Shown piece by piece: positions 29,476-36,725 of a DNA stretch of 64,000 bases. Source of the DNA: Mongoliibacter ruber (lineage in GTDB: Bacteria; Bacteroidota; Bacteroidia; Cytophagales; Cyclobacteriaceae); assembly GCF_003003005.1 (NCBI RefSeq), contig NZ_PVTR01000007.1:62001-126000 (forward strand), written 5' to 3'. Each line of letters begins with the position of its first letter. Positions within the stretch are counted from its first letter, which is position 1. The notes beneath the pieces are model-generated. The model saw only the letters and a program-made list of their open reading frames with translations, was not told the origin of the DNA and ran no database searches. Position numbers and translations under genes: made by a program.

Positions 29476-29739
29476 GTGTAATCATATTCGAGATGCGAAA
29501 TTAACAAAATACGGACAAAATGACAGGGATTTGTACTCAATTTAAGATTTTAGATTTAAGTTCGAGTGATGGGAAGAAAGGATGAGGGATGAGGGAGGAA
29601 ATTGTAGATTTAAGATTTTAGAATTGGGTTCGAGTCTGTTCAAGGGCTTAGGAAAAGGTTGGTGGTCTGTGGGGCGTTGGTCTTTTGATTTACGAAGGAC
29701 GATCTATCCCTCCGGTAGGCAAGTTTACGATGCATTTTC

Positions 29740-29778
29740 TTATCTGTGTTTATCAGTGATATCAGTGGTTAATTTTTT
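29740..29778. repeat. Degenerate ATCNGTG repeat, copy 1
   Basis: Tandem-like units TATCTGTG, TATCAGTG, ATATCAGTGG are spaced 8-10 bases apart. It resembles, in reverse complement, the CGCAGAT units at 29834; related copies lie at 29961 and 30150. Confidence 0.6.
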
Positions 29779-29833
29779 CACTTCGTTTAGTGGCTCCCTA
29801 ACCGACCCCCGCATATTTTTAAGTATTTTTTTT

Positions 29834-29864
29834 CCCGCAGATTTCGCAGATGAACGCAGATAAG
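29834..29864. repeat. Triple CGCAGAT repeat
   Basis: Three units, CGCAGATTT, CGCAGATGAA and CGCAGATAA, follow one another with a period of 9-10 bases. Similar phrases are common between genes in many bacterial genomes (my recollection); function unknown. Confidence 0.7.
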
Positions 29865-29960
29865 TCTCGCTTTTGACTCACAACGCCGAAATCCCCTAAA
29901 CCCACAATCCGCCCAACCTTTAACATTTTTAACTTTTCACAGCCTTAAGAAGCCTAATTC

Positions 29961-29988
29961 AGTGATATCTGTGGTTATTTTTTTTGCA
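29961..29988. repeat. Degenerate ATCNGTG repeat, copy 2
   Basis: CAGTGATATCTGTGGTTATT repeats the core of the 29740 element (CAGTGATATCAGTGGTTAAT) with two changes, followed by a T run. Confidence 0.6.
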
Positions 29989-30008
29989 GTCTAAGTAGGA
30001 ATATCTGA

Positions 30009-30053
30009 GACCCCAAAGGGGTCATATGTTTATAGCCTCGGGTTGAAACCCGA
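30009..30053. repeat. Hairpin doublet, type 1
   Basis: GACCCCAAAGGGGTC (30009-30023, 6-bp arms) is followed after 14 bases by TCGGGTTGAAACCCGA (30038-30053, 7-bp arms). Two small hairpins joined by an ATATGTTTATAG linker suggest a REP/BIME-like unit. Confidence 0.7.
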
Positions 30054-30149
30054 AGATTATAGTTGATAATTTGATTTTGGTTTTTGGCTGCTTAATGCTT
30101 GCTATTGAACAAAGCTTTTCGCCAAAAACAGGGCTATAAAAATAAATAT

Positions 30150-30181
30150 CCCACTGATCTCGCGGATTTTCGCTGATGAGC
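30150..30181. repeat. Degenerate CGCNGAT repeat, copy 3
   Basis: CTGATCT, CGCGGATTTT and CGCTGATGAG are diverged units of the same family as 29834-29864. Confidence 0.55.
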
Positions 30182-30229
30182 TTCGCTTTTCACCATATCA
30201 AGTTGATCCAATGAAAAAAATTAATGAGA

Positions 30230-30256
30230 GCCGTTAGTGATGACACTAACAGCGGC
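30230..30256. repeat. Palindrome with GTGATGACACTAAC core
   Basis: GCCGTTAGTG (30230-30239) pairs with CACTAACAGCGGC (30244-30256) with one bulge. The core resembles the two elements at 30575 and 30616, giving the shared pattern GTGAKGACACTMAC (one mismatch in the 30575 copy). Confidence 0.65.
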
Positions 30257-30260
30257 GGAA

Positions 30261-30308
30261 AGAAATCGAAGTGTAACGTTGATCCCGAGAACGAAGAGAA
30301 TCGGGATA
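30261..30308 (+). repeat. 48-bp dispersed element, copy 1
   Basis: Matches the reverse complement of 45207-45254 at 47 of 48 positions. It contains an internal hairpin, ATCCCGA (30282-30288) / TCGGGAT (30301-30307). Confidence 0.85.
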
Positions 30309-30409
30309 CAATAGAAATAAGACTAAGGACTAAAGCGAAGTGATGCTCTCAATGCTTTTTGTTTTTTTTTACGGCCAAAGAATCCATTTATTGGAAGAAC
30401 TGGCGCGTT

Positions 30410-30458
30410 ATCCGAAGGTTGCACCTTCGGATTTATGAGTCTTGAGCTTAAAGCTCAA
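30410..30458. repeat. Hairpin doublet, type 2
   Basis: ATCCGAAGGT (30410-30419) / ACCTTCGGAT (30423-30432), 10-bp arms, is followed after 9 bases by the perfect palindrome TTGAGCTT-A-AAGCTCAA (30442-30458). It has the same two-hairpin architecture as 30009-30053 with different sequence. Confidence 0.75.
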
Positions 30459-30574
30459 AAGGGTATTAAAATTTCATATCCTTCAGTCCTCCCTGCAACT
30501 GCGTAATAAAGTAGAAATACGGTATACAATTAAGTAAAAACCCAGGAAGGTTGAAGAACTTAAACGCTTTAATG

Positions 30575-30598
30575 GCCGTGAATGAGGACACTCACGGC
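30575..30598. repeat. Palindrome GCCGTGAATG...CACTCACGGC
   Basis: 10-bp arms with one mismatch and a 4-base loop, containing the shared GGACACTCAC core. Confidence 0.75.
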
Positions 30599-30615
30599 GG
30601 TGGAGTTGCTAATGA

Positions 30616-30641
30616 CTACAAGTGAGGACACTCACGTGTAG
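30616..30641. repeat. Palindrome CTACAAGTGAG...CTCACGTGTAG
   Basis: 11-base arms (30616-30626 and 30631-30641) with one mismatch and loop GACA. It shares AGTGAGGACACTCAC with the neighbouring copy, but the outer arms differ in a compensated way (GCCGT/ACGGC against CTACA/TGTAG). Confidence 0.75.
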
Positions 30642-30725
30642 CAGCTTCATTAAAGTCGAAGAGCGGTACCTTAGCGGACTATAATCCTTACTCATAACTC
30701 GTCTCTAGTTTCACAAAACTCATTC

Positions 30726-32138
30726 TCATTTTTGGGGAAACTCAAAATTCTCATAGATGATTTTCCCAGTAAAGGCTTTTTTCTCAAATGAATCACCTAA
30801 AGGAATCCTTTGTTCTTGACCTCTTCTGGCATTTACGGAGGATACTCCTGTGATATCCTGAAGTGCTAAACTCAACATGTATTCCCTTGTATCTCCAAGA
30901 GGAGCTAGAAACCTTTGGGTAAGCTCTATGGCCTCAATATCTGGCTCAAAACCTTCAATAAAATCAGATTCACCATTGCTGTTGAAAAGCATGGTAATGA
31001 TGGGAAGCATGCCGTAATCGTTTTCTGAATTTTCTGTGTCCTGAAGCAGTGCAGAACCTACATTTTTGCCTTCGGTAGTAGTGCCTATAAGTTTGACATC
31101 CATATATGGTTTGAGGCCATTGATGATCATTTCACTGGCAGAAGCTGTGCGGCCACTTGTGAGTATGTATACCCTGTTTCCGTTCAATATTGGACCTAAA
31201 TTCTGGCTTTTTGAAAGGAATTCGAGTTTATCGTCTTGAAATTCTTCAAATTGAGAAAGAAAGCTATTGTACTTCTGCTCAAGAAATACATCTTGAGTTG
31301 TGACATTTGGTGCAATCAAAGATGCTAAATTCAATGTACTGGCCAGCGATCCACCACCATTATACCTAAAGTCCAGGATTAGGCTATTGATTCCTTCTGA
31401 CTTGAATTTTGCAAAAATTTCATCCATTTGGTTGTCATACCGGTCTTCTTGTCCAGGTATGCCTCTGGCAAAGAAGTGATAGACTACATATCCTATTTTT
31501 TGATTTTCTACTGTGTAAATTGTGTCAAGAAAATTCGGGTTTTCGGATAACTGGATAGTTTGAAGACTAACCTCAGGTTGCGGCTCGTATTGGTCCTCTT
31601 CTTCATTAAATCTTAGATAGCTTAAAGTATGACTATCTGAAATAGTCCTGAGCAAAGTTTGAAAATTTGACAGGTTAAGTGTAGATCCGTTGATTTGTGT
31701 GATAACGTCTCCTCTTCTGAGTCCGGCGTCTTTGGCAGGGCTTCCATTTTTGACATAAGAGATAAAGGCCAGAACATTTTCATTGTTTTGACTTTCTCTG
31801 GCCAAGAGAAACTCATAGCCCGCTTGTCTTCTGATCCCTTGTAAACTATTGGCAATCACATCGTAGTTAGGGAAAATTTCAGAATACCTATCTGTTGGCC
31901 TGAACAATAATGCCTCAAAATAATCTTCAGGATCCGAATTGATATCAATTGGATTTTTCATGTCTTCCAACCAATAATACCCTTGATCCATCAATCTTTG
32001 AATCCATTGATTTATTTCTCCGTTCTTGGAAACAACAATTTCGTCATCAACATCAACGGGATCTTCTTTTTCCTGACAGGCAAAAGCGATAAATGCTACT
32101 ATGATAAAGTTGAGTATGAGTTTGATTGAATTTTTCAT
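30726..32138 (-). CDS. S41-family peptidase lipoprotein (C-terminal processing protease type)
   Basis: 470 residues. Lipoprotein signal (FIAFAC, Cys about 21), an N-terminal helical region, a PDZ domain (SYVKNGSPAKDAGLRRGDVI about 128-147) and the S41 catalytic core (LILDFRYNGGG near 255-265). The catalytic Ser is in TSGRTASASEM (about residue 333) and the general-base Lys follows in TTEGKNVGS. It probably degrades or trims envelope proteins at the periplasmic face. The C-terminal ~100 residues show no further domain that I recognise. It stands alone between the repeat tract and a terminator. Confidence 0.92.
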   Translation of the reverse strand: MKNSIKLILNFIIVAFIAFACQEKEDPVDVDDEIVVSKNGEINQWIQRLMDQGYYWLEDMKNPIDINSDPEDYFEALLFRPTDRYSEIFPNYDVIANSLQGIRRQAGYEFLLARESQNNENVLAFISYVKNGSPAKDAGLRRGDVITQINGSTLNLSNFQTLLRTISDSHTLSYLRFNEEEDQYEPQPEVSLQTIQLSENPNFLDTIYTVENQKIGYVVYHFFARGIPGQEDRYDNQMDEIFAKFKSEGINSLILDFRYNGGGSLASTLNLASLIAPNVTTQDVFLEQKYNSFLSQFEEFQDDKLEFLSKSQNLGPILNGNRVYILTSGRTASASEMIINGLKPYMDVKLIGTTTEGKNVGSALLQDTENSENDYGMLPIITMLFNSNGESDFIEGFEPDIEAIELTQRFLAPLGDTREYMLSLALQDITGVSSVNARRGQEQRIPLGDSFEKKAFTGKIIYENFEFPQK

Positions 32139-32227
32139 AATATAATCGAATGATATTTATGTAAACCTTAAATCTGGCAAACAGGTTTTATTTTCCTTTA
32201 ATTCTACAAAAAACGAATAGCAAAATC

Positions 32228-32258
32228 AAAAAAAACACCTCTATTAAAAAGAGGTGTT
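32228..32258 (-). terminator. Terminator overlapping the end of ftsE
   Basis: Reverse-strand stem AACACCTCT (32250-32258) / AGAGGTGTT (32234-32242) with a T run to 32228. The ftsE stop codon lies in the loop. Confidence 0.8.
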
Positions 32259-32954
32259 GATGCTGATATCGGCAGTTTTGCTGTCCAATAATTTTCCTTT
32301 TTCACATTTGAGCACCCTATAAGGATATTTTCTCAAAAGATCATGGTTGTGTGTGGCCATCAAAATGGCAGTGCCTTCTTTATTGATTTCTTGAAAGAGT
32401 CTGAAAATCCCATCGGCTACATCCGGATCCAAATTTCCAGTAGGCTCATCTGCGAGTAGGATAGAGGGCTGATTGATCAATGCTCGGGCTATCACTACTC
32501 TCTGTTGTTCTCCTCCGGAGAGTTGGTGAGGCATTTTTGTGGAAGCATCAGCCAAACCTACTCTGAGTAAAACTTCAATCATTCGGTTATTCATCTTTGA
32601 TTTATCTTTCCAGCCAGTAGCTTTCATGACAAAAAAGAGATTTTCAGCGACGGTTCTATCTGGAAACAATTGAAAGTCCTGAAAGACAATGCCTAGTTTT
32701 CTACGTAGAAAGGGGATTTCTTTAGTTTTGATTTTTTCTAAGTTAAAACCCACAATTTCTGCTTCTCCCATCTTAAGTGCGAGATCAGCATAAAGCGTCT
32801 TGAGTAATGAGCTTTTCCCACTTCCAGTGCGTCCGATGAGGAATACAAACTCATCTTGCTCTATAGTAAACTCCACATTTTGAAGCACAGCATCATTACC
32901 CTGAAATATATGGGCATTGGAGACTTTGATGATTGCCTGATTTCCTAAATCCAT
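32244..32954 (-). CDS. ftsE: FtsE-like ABC transporter ATP-binding protein
   Basis: 236 residues. Complete ABC ATPase: Walker A IGRTGSGKSS (about 39-48), Q-loop VFQDFQLFPDRTVAEN, signature LSGGEQQRV (about 144-152), Walker B ILLADEPTGNLD and H-switch ATHNHDL. The pattern VFQDF...LFPDRTV and DEPTGNLDP is typical of FtsE, which with FtsX activates peptidoglycan hydrolases during division. No ftsX-like permease is adjacent; in Bacteroidota the two genes are often apart. The gene follows a 67-residue conserved-looking gene after 2 bp. Confidence 0.92.
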   Translation of the reverse strand: MDLGNQAIIKVSNAHIFQGNDAVLQNVEFTIEQDEFVFLIGRTGSGKSSLLKTLYADLALKMGEAEIVGFNLEKIKTKEIPFLRRKLGIVFQDFQLFPDRTVAENLFFVMKATGWKDKSKMNNRMIEVLLRVGLADASTKMPHQLSGGEQQRVVIARALINQPSILLADEPTGNLDPDVADGIFRLFQEINKEGTAILMATHNHDLLRKYPYRVLKCEKGKLLDSKTADISINTSF

Positions 32955-32956
32955 AA

Positions 32957-33160
32957 TTAGAGTTCAAGTTTTTGGAGTTTTCCAAATGGCAGTTTGCTGA
33001 TCAACTCCTCCAGCTCTTTTTCTTTTCCTTCCAAACCAAATTTCTCCACATTTTTCATAGGTCTGTCTGCTCTGAAATAGGCGACCAATACAAAGTTGAG
33101 ATCCCTTATCTGAATATAATCTGGAATTTTAGCTTTACCTTTTACTTTTATAATATACAT
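32957..33160 (-). CDS. Small protein preceding ftsE, unknown function
   Basis: 67 residues from the ATG at 33160; an upstream in-frame ATG (33241) would add a 27-residue stretch without protein-like character that runs through the terminator stem after the transaldolase gene. The sequence MYIIKVKGKAKIPDYIQI...LVAYFRADRP is strand-rich and basic, followed by a helical tail (GKEKELEELISKLPFG). Only 2 bp separate it from ftsE, so they are co-translated. Function unknown. Confidence 0.75.
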   Translation of the reverse strand: MYIIKVKGKAKIPDYIQIRDLNFVLVAYFRADRPMKNVEKFGLEGKEKELEELISKLPFGKLQKLEL

Positions 33161-33236
33161 GGTAAAAAATCTTAACGTTGGTTGATTTGTGGTATTACCT
33201 AGATTTAGGCAAATTGTTTTAGCTGGAAGATAATAA

Positions 33237-33270
33237 TCCAAAACCGAAGTACAATTACCACGGTTTTGGA
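33237..33270 (-). terminator. Weak terminator after the transaldolase gene
   Basis: Perfect 10-bp stem TCCAAAACCG (33261-33270 read in reverse) / CGGTTTTGGA (33237-33246) with a 14-base loop and an AT-rich tail without a long T run. Confidence 0.6.
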
Positions 33271-33279
33271 TTAGAATTT

Positions 33280-33939
33280 TTATTTGCCTGCAGCCTTGGC
33301 ATGGTCTGCAAGAAACTGAGCCAAACCTGAGTCAGTCAGTGGATGCTTTAATAAGCCTGTAATTACTTTCAATGGACATGTAACTACATCTGCTCCAAGT
33401 TCAGCACACTTGATAAGGTGCATTGAGTGTCTCACAGAAGCTGCCAATACCTGAGTGGCGTATCCGTAGTTGTCGTATATGTGAACTATCTGCTCGATAA
33501 GCTCCAAGCCATCATAAGAGATGTCATCTAATCTTCCGATAAAAGGAGAAACAAATGTGGCACCCGCTTTTGCGGCAAGAATTGCCTGACCTGAGGAAAA
33601 TACCAAAGTACAGTTAGTTCTTATGCCTTCGTTGTGAAAGTATTTGATAGCTTTTACGCCATCCTTGGTCATTGGGACCTTCACCACGATTTTGTTATCG
33701 ATTTTGGCAAGTTCTTTCCCTTCTTTGATCATACCGTCAAAATCGGTGGCAATTACTTCAGCACTCACGTTGTCATCTACGATGTCGCAAATAGCCTTGT
33801 AATGAGCCCTTACTTTTTCGTCTCCGCTGATGCCTTCTTTAGCCATAAGGGAAGGGTTGGTTGTTACACCGTCTAGCACTCCCAGATCGTATGCTTCTTT
33901 GATTTCGTCTAGGTTGGCTGTGTCTATAAAGAATTTCAT
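33280..33939 (-). CDS. tal: TalC-type transaldolase
   Basis: 219 residues from the ATG at 33939, the natural start of the family ([16 protein letters not shown]). The Schiff-base Lys is in VVKVPMT. Two positions that separate transaldolase from fructose-6-phosphate aldolase favour transaldolase: Glu in SAEVIAT (aldolases have Gln) and Phe in SPFIGRLDD (aldolases have Tyr). The enzyme transfers dihydroxyacetone units in the pentose phosphate pathway. A longer frame reaching 34032 overlaps the SRP RNA gene and is rejected. The gene is preceded by the SRP RNA on the same strand. Confidence 0.93.
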   Translation of the reverse strand: MKFFIDTANLDEIKEAYDLGVLDGVTTNPSLMAKEGISGDEKVRAHYKAICDIVDDNVSAEVIATDFDGMIKEGKELAKIDNKIVVKVPMTKDGVKAIKYFHNEGIRTNCTLVFSSGQAILAAKAGATFVSPFIGRLDDISYDGLELIEQIVHIYDNYGYATQVLAASVRHSMHLIKCAELGADVVTCPLKVITGLLKHPLTDSGLAQFLADHAKAAGK

Positions 33940-34023
33940 GCTTAAAAGGTTTTTTGATGTTAGAAACAAAGTTAAGCGAATATTGGGGAATTGGAAGGAT
34001 GAAAAAACGAAAGGTAAAAAAAG

Positions 34024-34106
34024 AAGCGGCATCGCACCGCTACGACTGCTTACCCTTGCTTCCTTCCGGACCTGGGGGATTCAGCAGGAGCTGGTCGTGC
34101 CGCTAG
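34024..34106 (-). ncRNA. ffs: Bacterial small SRP RNA (4.5S-type)
   Basis: The reverse strand contains the conserved SRP apical core CAGGTCCGGAAGGAAGCA (bases 34057-34074) with its following purine-rich strand AAGGGTAAGCAG. The terminal stem pairs AGCGGCA (34098-34104) with TGCCGCT (34025-34031), and a T-rich tail follows below 34024. The RNA joins Ffh to target membrane proteins co-translationally. Exact ends are estimated from the closing stem. It lies about 85 bp upstream of tal on the same strand. Confidence 0.93.
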
Positions 34107-34248
34107 TCCACAAAGGTAAAGCAAAATTGTTTTCTTCCAAATGAGCTGACTAATATTAAACAGGATAAAAGTCTAATTGCCTAAGCATCAACTAAAAATA
34201 TTATGGCAAAGTTTTTGAAGCTTTTTGAATGGAATTAAAAATAAAATT

Positions 34249-34542
34249 ATGAAAAGAGGAATTGTTTTTATCGCGACTTTATTAATGTTGGGTTCTTGTG
34301 GAATTTTTCTTCCACGTCCGGAATTTAAAAAGGGTATGACAGAAAATAGGTTTCTAAGGCAAAATAGAGATGCTGTGATCAATACCCTGGATAATGGGAA
34401 AACTGTCTACAGGGTAGATAGAGGAGAAAGGTTCTTTGTCCTGGCTACTTTTGAAGATGGTAAATTAGTGAAACTCGAGGAAAAAGAAGCTAGACCAGCT
34501 TGGATGCAGCCTCAGGAAGATCAGGAAAAAAGAAATAAATAA
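34249..34542 (+). CDS. Small lipoprotein, possibly BamE-like
   Basis: 97 residues from the ATG at 34249; the in-frame ATG at 34225 would spoil the signal peptide. Lipobox LGSC places the lipidated Cys near residue 17. The mature part begins KKGMTENRFLRQNRDAVI and ends FFVLATFEDGKLVKLEEKEA; a G-M-T helix start followed by a strand ending EDGKLV resembles SmpA/OmlA (BamE) domains, but this is a fold guess, not an assignment. It is a single-gene unit closed by a terminator. Confidence 0.72.
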   Translation: MKRGIVFIATLLMLGSCGIFLPRPEFKKGMTENRFLRQNRDAVINTLDNGKTVYRVDRGERFFVLATFEDGKLVKLEEKEARPAWMQPQEDQEKRNK

Positions 34543-34558
34543 CTTTTGACTAAGTGAA

Positions 34559-34586
34559 AGCCCATCAATTTTGATGGGCTTTTTTT
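34559..34586. terminator. Shared terminator between the small lipoprotein and the amidoligase locus
   Basis: Stem AGCCCATCAA (34559-34568) / TTGATGGGCT (34571-34580) with T run to 34586. It overlaps the stop of the reverse-strand ATP-grasp-like gene and can serve both directions. Confidence 0.85.
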
Positions 34587-35778
34587 ATGACTTTTCGAAT
34601 AGACCTAAAGTACCGCCAACCCAATCTTTGTCTTTATTGAACTTGACACCAATCATTTCTCCTCTGCTTAATCTCACTAGGTTGCCCATTAGGGTAGGGG
34701 ATTCATCCTTTTCCGGCCACACCGCCAATATGCGTACTTCTACTTTCACTTTTCCGTCTTGAGCTTGCAATACAGGCGAATAATGAGCCTTTTTTTGTAA
34801 AATATATAAATCCTTTTCTTTTACGTTTTCCACATCTTCTCTCTTTACGTGAAAAATAACCCCACTTCCCGAAAAAGAAAAAAGTGGCTTCAGTACGTAA
34901 TTTTCCAAATCTTCCGGAATCTCATCCAGCTCGCTTAGCAATTTGGATTCTATAAAATAGGGACCTTTCAAATATGGCAATATAAACTTGGAAATCCTGA
35001 AAAACCAGTTTGGGTGTCCAGCCCATTCCACATCTAATTTTTCCATAAAACTGAAGTTAAGATTAAGGTCTCCTCTTAACTCCAACTCATCAAAAATCAC
35101 CCTATTGTAGATTCTTTTGATTTGTATTTCTTCACCGTCTTTGGACTTGTAAAACAATTGATCACCTTTTTTGATGATTTCTGTGACACAGCATATAGGG
35201 ATATCAAGGTCTTTGTTACAATAGTAAAAATCAATCTTCGTATTCTGTTTTTCTGGTTCTATTTCGAGCAAAATAACCTCTTTAGGATCATAGCCATTGA
35301 GGATAGTTTCTCGGAGTTTAGATAAGTAGTCAGCCTCATCCATTCCATTGAAATATGGAGTCAGTTCGGAGAGGAAAGGATAGTGATTTTTGAATTTCTG
35401 AAAAAGGTTGTACTGAAAATTAAAGACTGAAGGAAAACCCTGAACTTCAATTAATTTTGGCATCAGTTCACCATTTTCTTCGCAAATACCGAAATCAATC
35501 GCCAAGAACTGTGTATGTGCATCCTGATTAGGGACGTTGGAATTTACCAAAAGTGATTTTTGGGTAATTTGGTTAAAGTCATCCTTTTTGATAAAGTCAA
35601 TTACCTGTTGGCTTCCCTCAAGTAGTTTTTCTTTTAATTCTTTGGGTATAAAAAAAGGAGTTTCCGCTATTCGAAACGTAGGCAAATAATCGAAGTCTGA
35701 AGTAATATCAGCAAGGAAATCTGTATAAATTTCCTTGCTGTATAGCTCATTGAACCTTTTTCTAAATTCTGATATCAT
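34585..35778 (-). CDS. Divergent ATP-grasp-like protein, last gene of the amidoligase locus
   Basis: 397 residues. The pattern fits an ATP-grasp-type ligase related to the CP_ATPgrasp/glutathionylspermidine-synthetase-like branch. It has KLIEVQGFPSVFNFQYN (about 108-124), KRIYNRVIFDEL (221-232), then VLKPLFSFSGSG with K297 and a Gly/Ser loop (302-306), YILQKKAHY (325-333) and VEVRILAVW with R349. There is no signal peptide. It starts 5 bp after the amidotransferase gene. Family membership is inferred from these motifs only; substrate and product are unknown. A non-catalytic relative cannot be excluded. Confidence 0.75.
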   Translation of the reverse strand: MISEFRKRFNELYSKEIYTDFLADITSDFDYLPTFRIAETPFFIPKELKEKLLEGSQQVIDFIKKDDFNQITQKSLLVNSNVPNQDAHTQFLAIDFGICEENGELMPKLIEVQGFPSVFNFQYNLFQKFKNHYPFLSELTPYFNGMDEADYLSKLRETILNGYDPKEVILLEIEPEKQNTKIDFYYCNKDLDIPICCVTEIIKKGDQLFYKSKDGEEIQIKRIYNRVIFDELELRGDLNLNFSFMEKLDVEWAGHPNWFFRISKFILPYLKGPYFIESKLLSELDEIPEDLENYVLKPLFSFSGSGVIFHVKREDVENVKEKDLYILQKKAHYSPVLQAQDGKVKVEVRILAVWPEKDESPTLMGNLVRLSRGEMIGVKFNKDKDWVGGTLGLFEKS

Positions 35779-35783
35779 ATCAT

Positions 35784-36611
35784 TTAAGTAAGTAAAACCC
35801 CTTGTTCTTGCCTTATTTTTGCGATAGACTGTTGTAAAAAATTAGGAATAAGGGTTTCATTGGTTTTGTAAATTGTATTTTCATCTACCAATCTTTCCAA
35901 CATAGTTCTATACTTGGCTTTGCCTTTGGACTCGACCAGTTTATCCCTAATTTCTTTTTTCTTCAAATGATTGAGGAAGCTTACAGGATCTGCTTCAGGA
36001 TGGAATTGGGTTCCTACCATTTCCGGGGAGAATCTCACCGCCATAATAGCCCTTTCGTATTCCACATGGCTTCTGATTTTTTCCATTGCGATCATTTTGG
36101 CTCCCATAGTCCTGAATTTCTTTAGGTGTGGTTTTATTACCTGATAATCTCTGGAATCTACCGCCCAGAAAGGGTTTTCTAAACCTTCAAACAGGGGATC
36201 ACCCATTCCTGCATCTGTCTTATGAATCGTCATGACACCAAAGGAGGTTGACTTTCTTTTGGTAATTTCTGCCAATCCAAAGTGCTTGACGGCCATTTGG
36301 TATGAGTGACAAATGAATAAGATGTATTTTTTTCTTTCGGAGGTGAGGTTCCATTCCCATAACTGATCAAGAAACTGGGAGAATTTCACTTCCCAATTAC
36401 CATCTCCTTCCAAAGGATTGCCCGGCCCACCCGTAGCCACATAGAGGTTGTACTCCTGCATGTCGGGGAGATCTGCTTTTCCCCTCACATCGTAGACATT
36501 GAAAGTAAGGTCTTCTGAAAATCTATTGATGATATCATGAATGCACCTCATACCCTGATTGGGTTCTCCGTCATACATGTCCAAAATGGCCACTTTGATT
36601 TTTTCCTGCAT
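35784..36611 (-). CDS. Class I glutamine-amidotransferase-like protein
   Basis: 275 residues. The fold markers are an N-terminal VAILDMYDGEPNQGM strand, the oxyanion turn ATGGPGNPLEG (about 59-69), the nucleophile strand ILFICHSYQM with C101, and GTQFHPEAD with H204 and E206, giving a complete Cys-His-Glu triad. The residues around C101 (I-C-H-S) differ from the usual G-x-C-x-G elbow. The family either hydrolyses gamma-glutamyl amides or supplies ammonia to a synthetase; either fits an amidoligase locus. The C-terminal ~60 residues form a helical extension. It lies 114 bp after the GCS2 gene and 5 bp before the ATP-grasp-like gene. Confidence 0.88.
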   Translation of the reverse strand: MQEKIKVAILDMYDGEPNQGMRCIHDIINRFSEDLTFNVYDVRGKADLPDMQEYNLYVATGGPGNPLEGDGNWEVKFSQFLDQLWEWNLTSERKKYILFICHSYQMAVKHFGLAEITKRKSTSFGVMTIHKTDAGMGDPLFEGLENPFWAVDSRDYQVIKPHLKKFRTMGAKMIAMEKIRSHVEYERAIMAVRFSPEMVGTQFHPEADPVSFLNHLKKKEIRDKLVESKGKAKYRTMLERLVDENTIYKTNETLIPNFLQQSIAKIRQEQGVLLT

Positions 36612-36725
36612 GATATTTTTGAATAAGCGCGCAAGATAGTGGATATCAATAAATCTACCACTTTATATTCTGCACTGAATTCTATTTTGCCTTCTTCAAA
36701 TTAATGAGTTACACTTTTTAAAACA

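Larger units (their letters stand above)
29476..30725. other. Repeat-dense gene-free tract (1.25 kb)
   Basis: No convincing gene: the longest frame (29582-29863) crosses repeat sequence and has no protein-like pattern. The tract instead holds at least ten short palindromic or degenerate repeats of several types, each listed separately. It separates two reverse-strand operons. The mix of types suggests an accumulation site for dispersed intergenic elements or the eroded remains of a mobile region. Confidence 0.75.

Noticed and set aside
29582-29863. Forward frame of 93 codons in the repeat tract
   Set aside because: It runs through repeat units and has no protein-like composition.
33940-34032. 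N-terminal extension of the transaldolase gene
   Set aside because: It would overlap the SRP RNA gene and adds residues not found in the family start [13 protein letters not shown].
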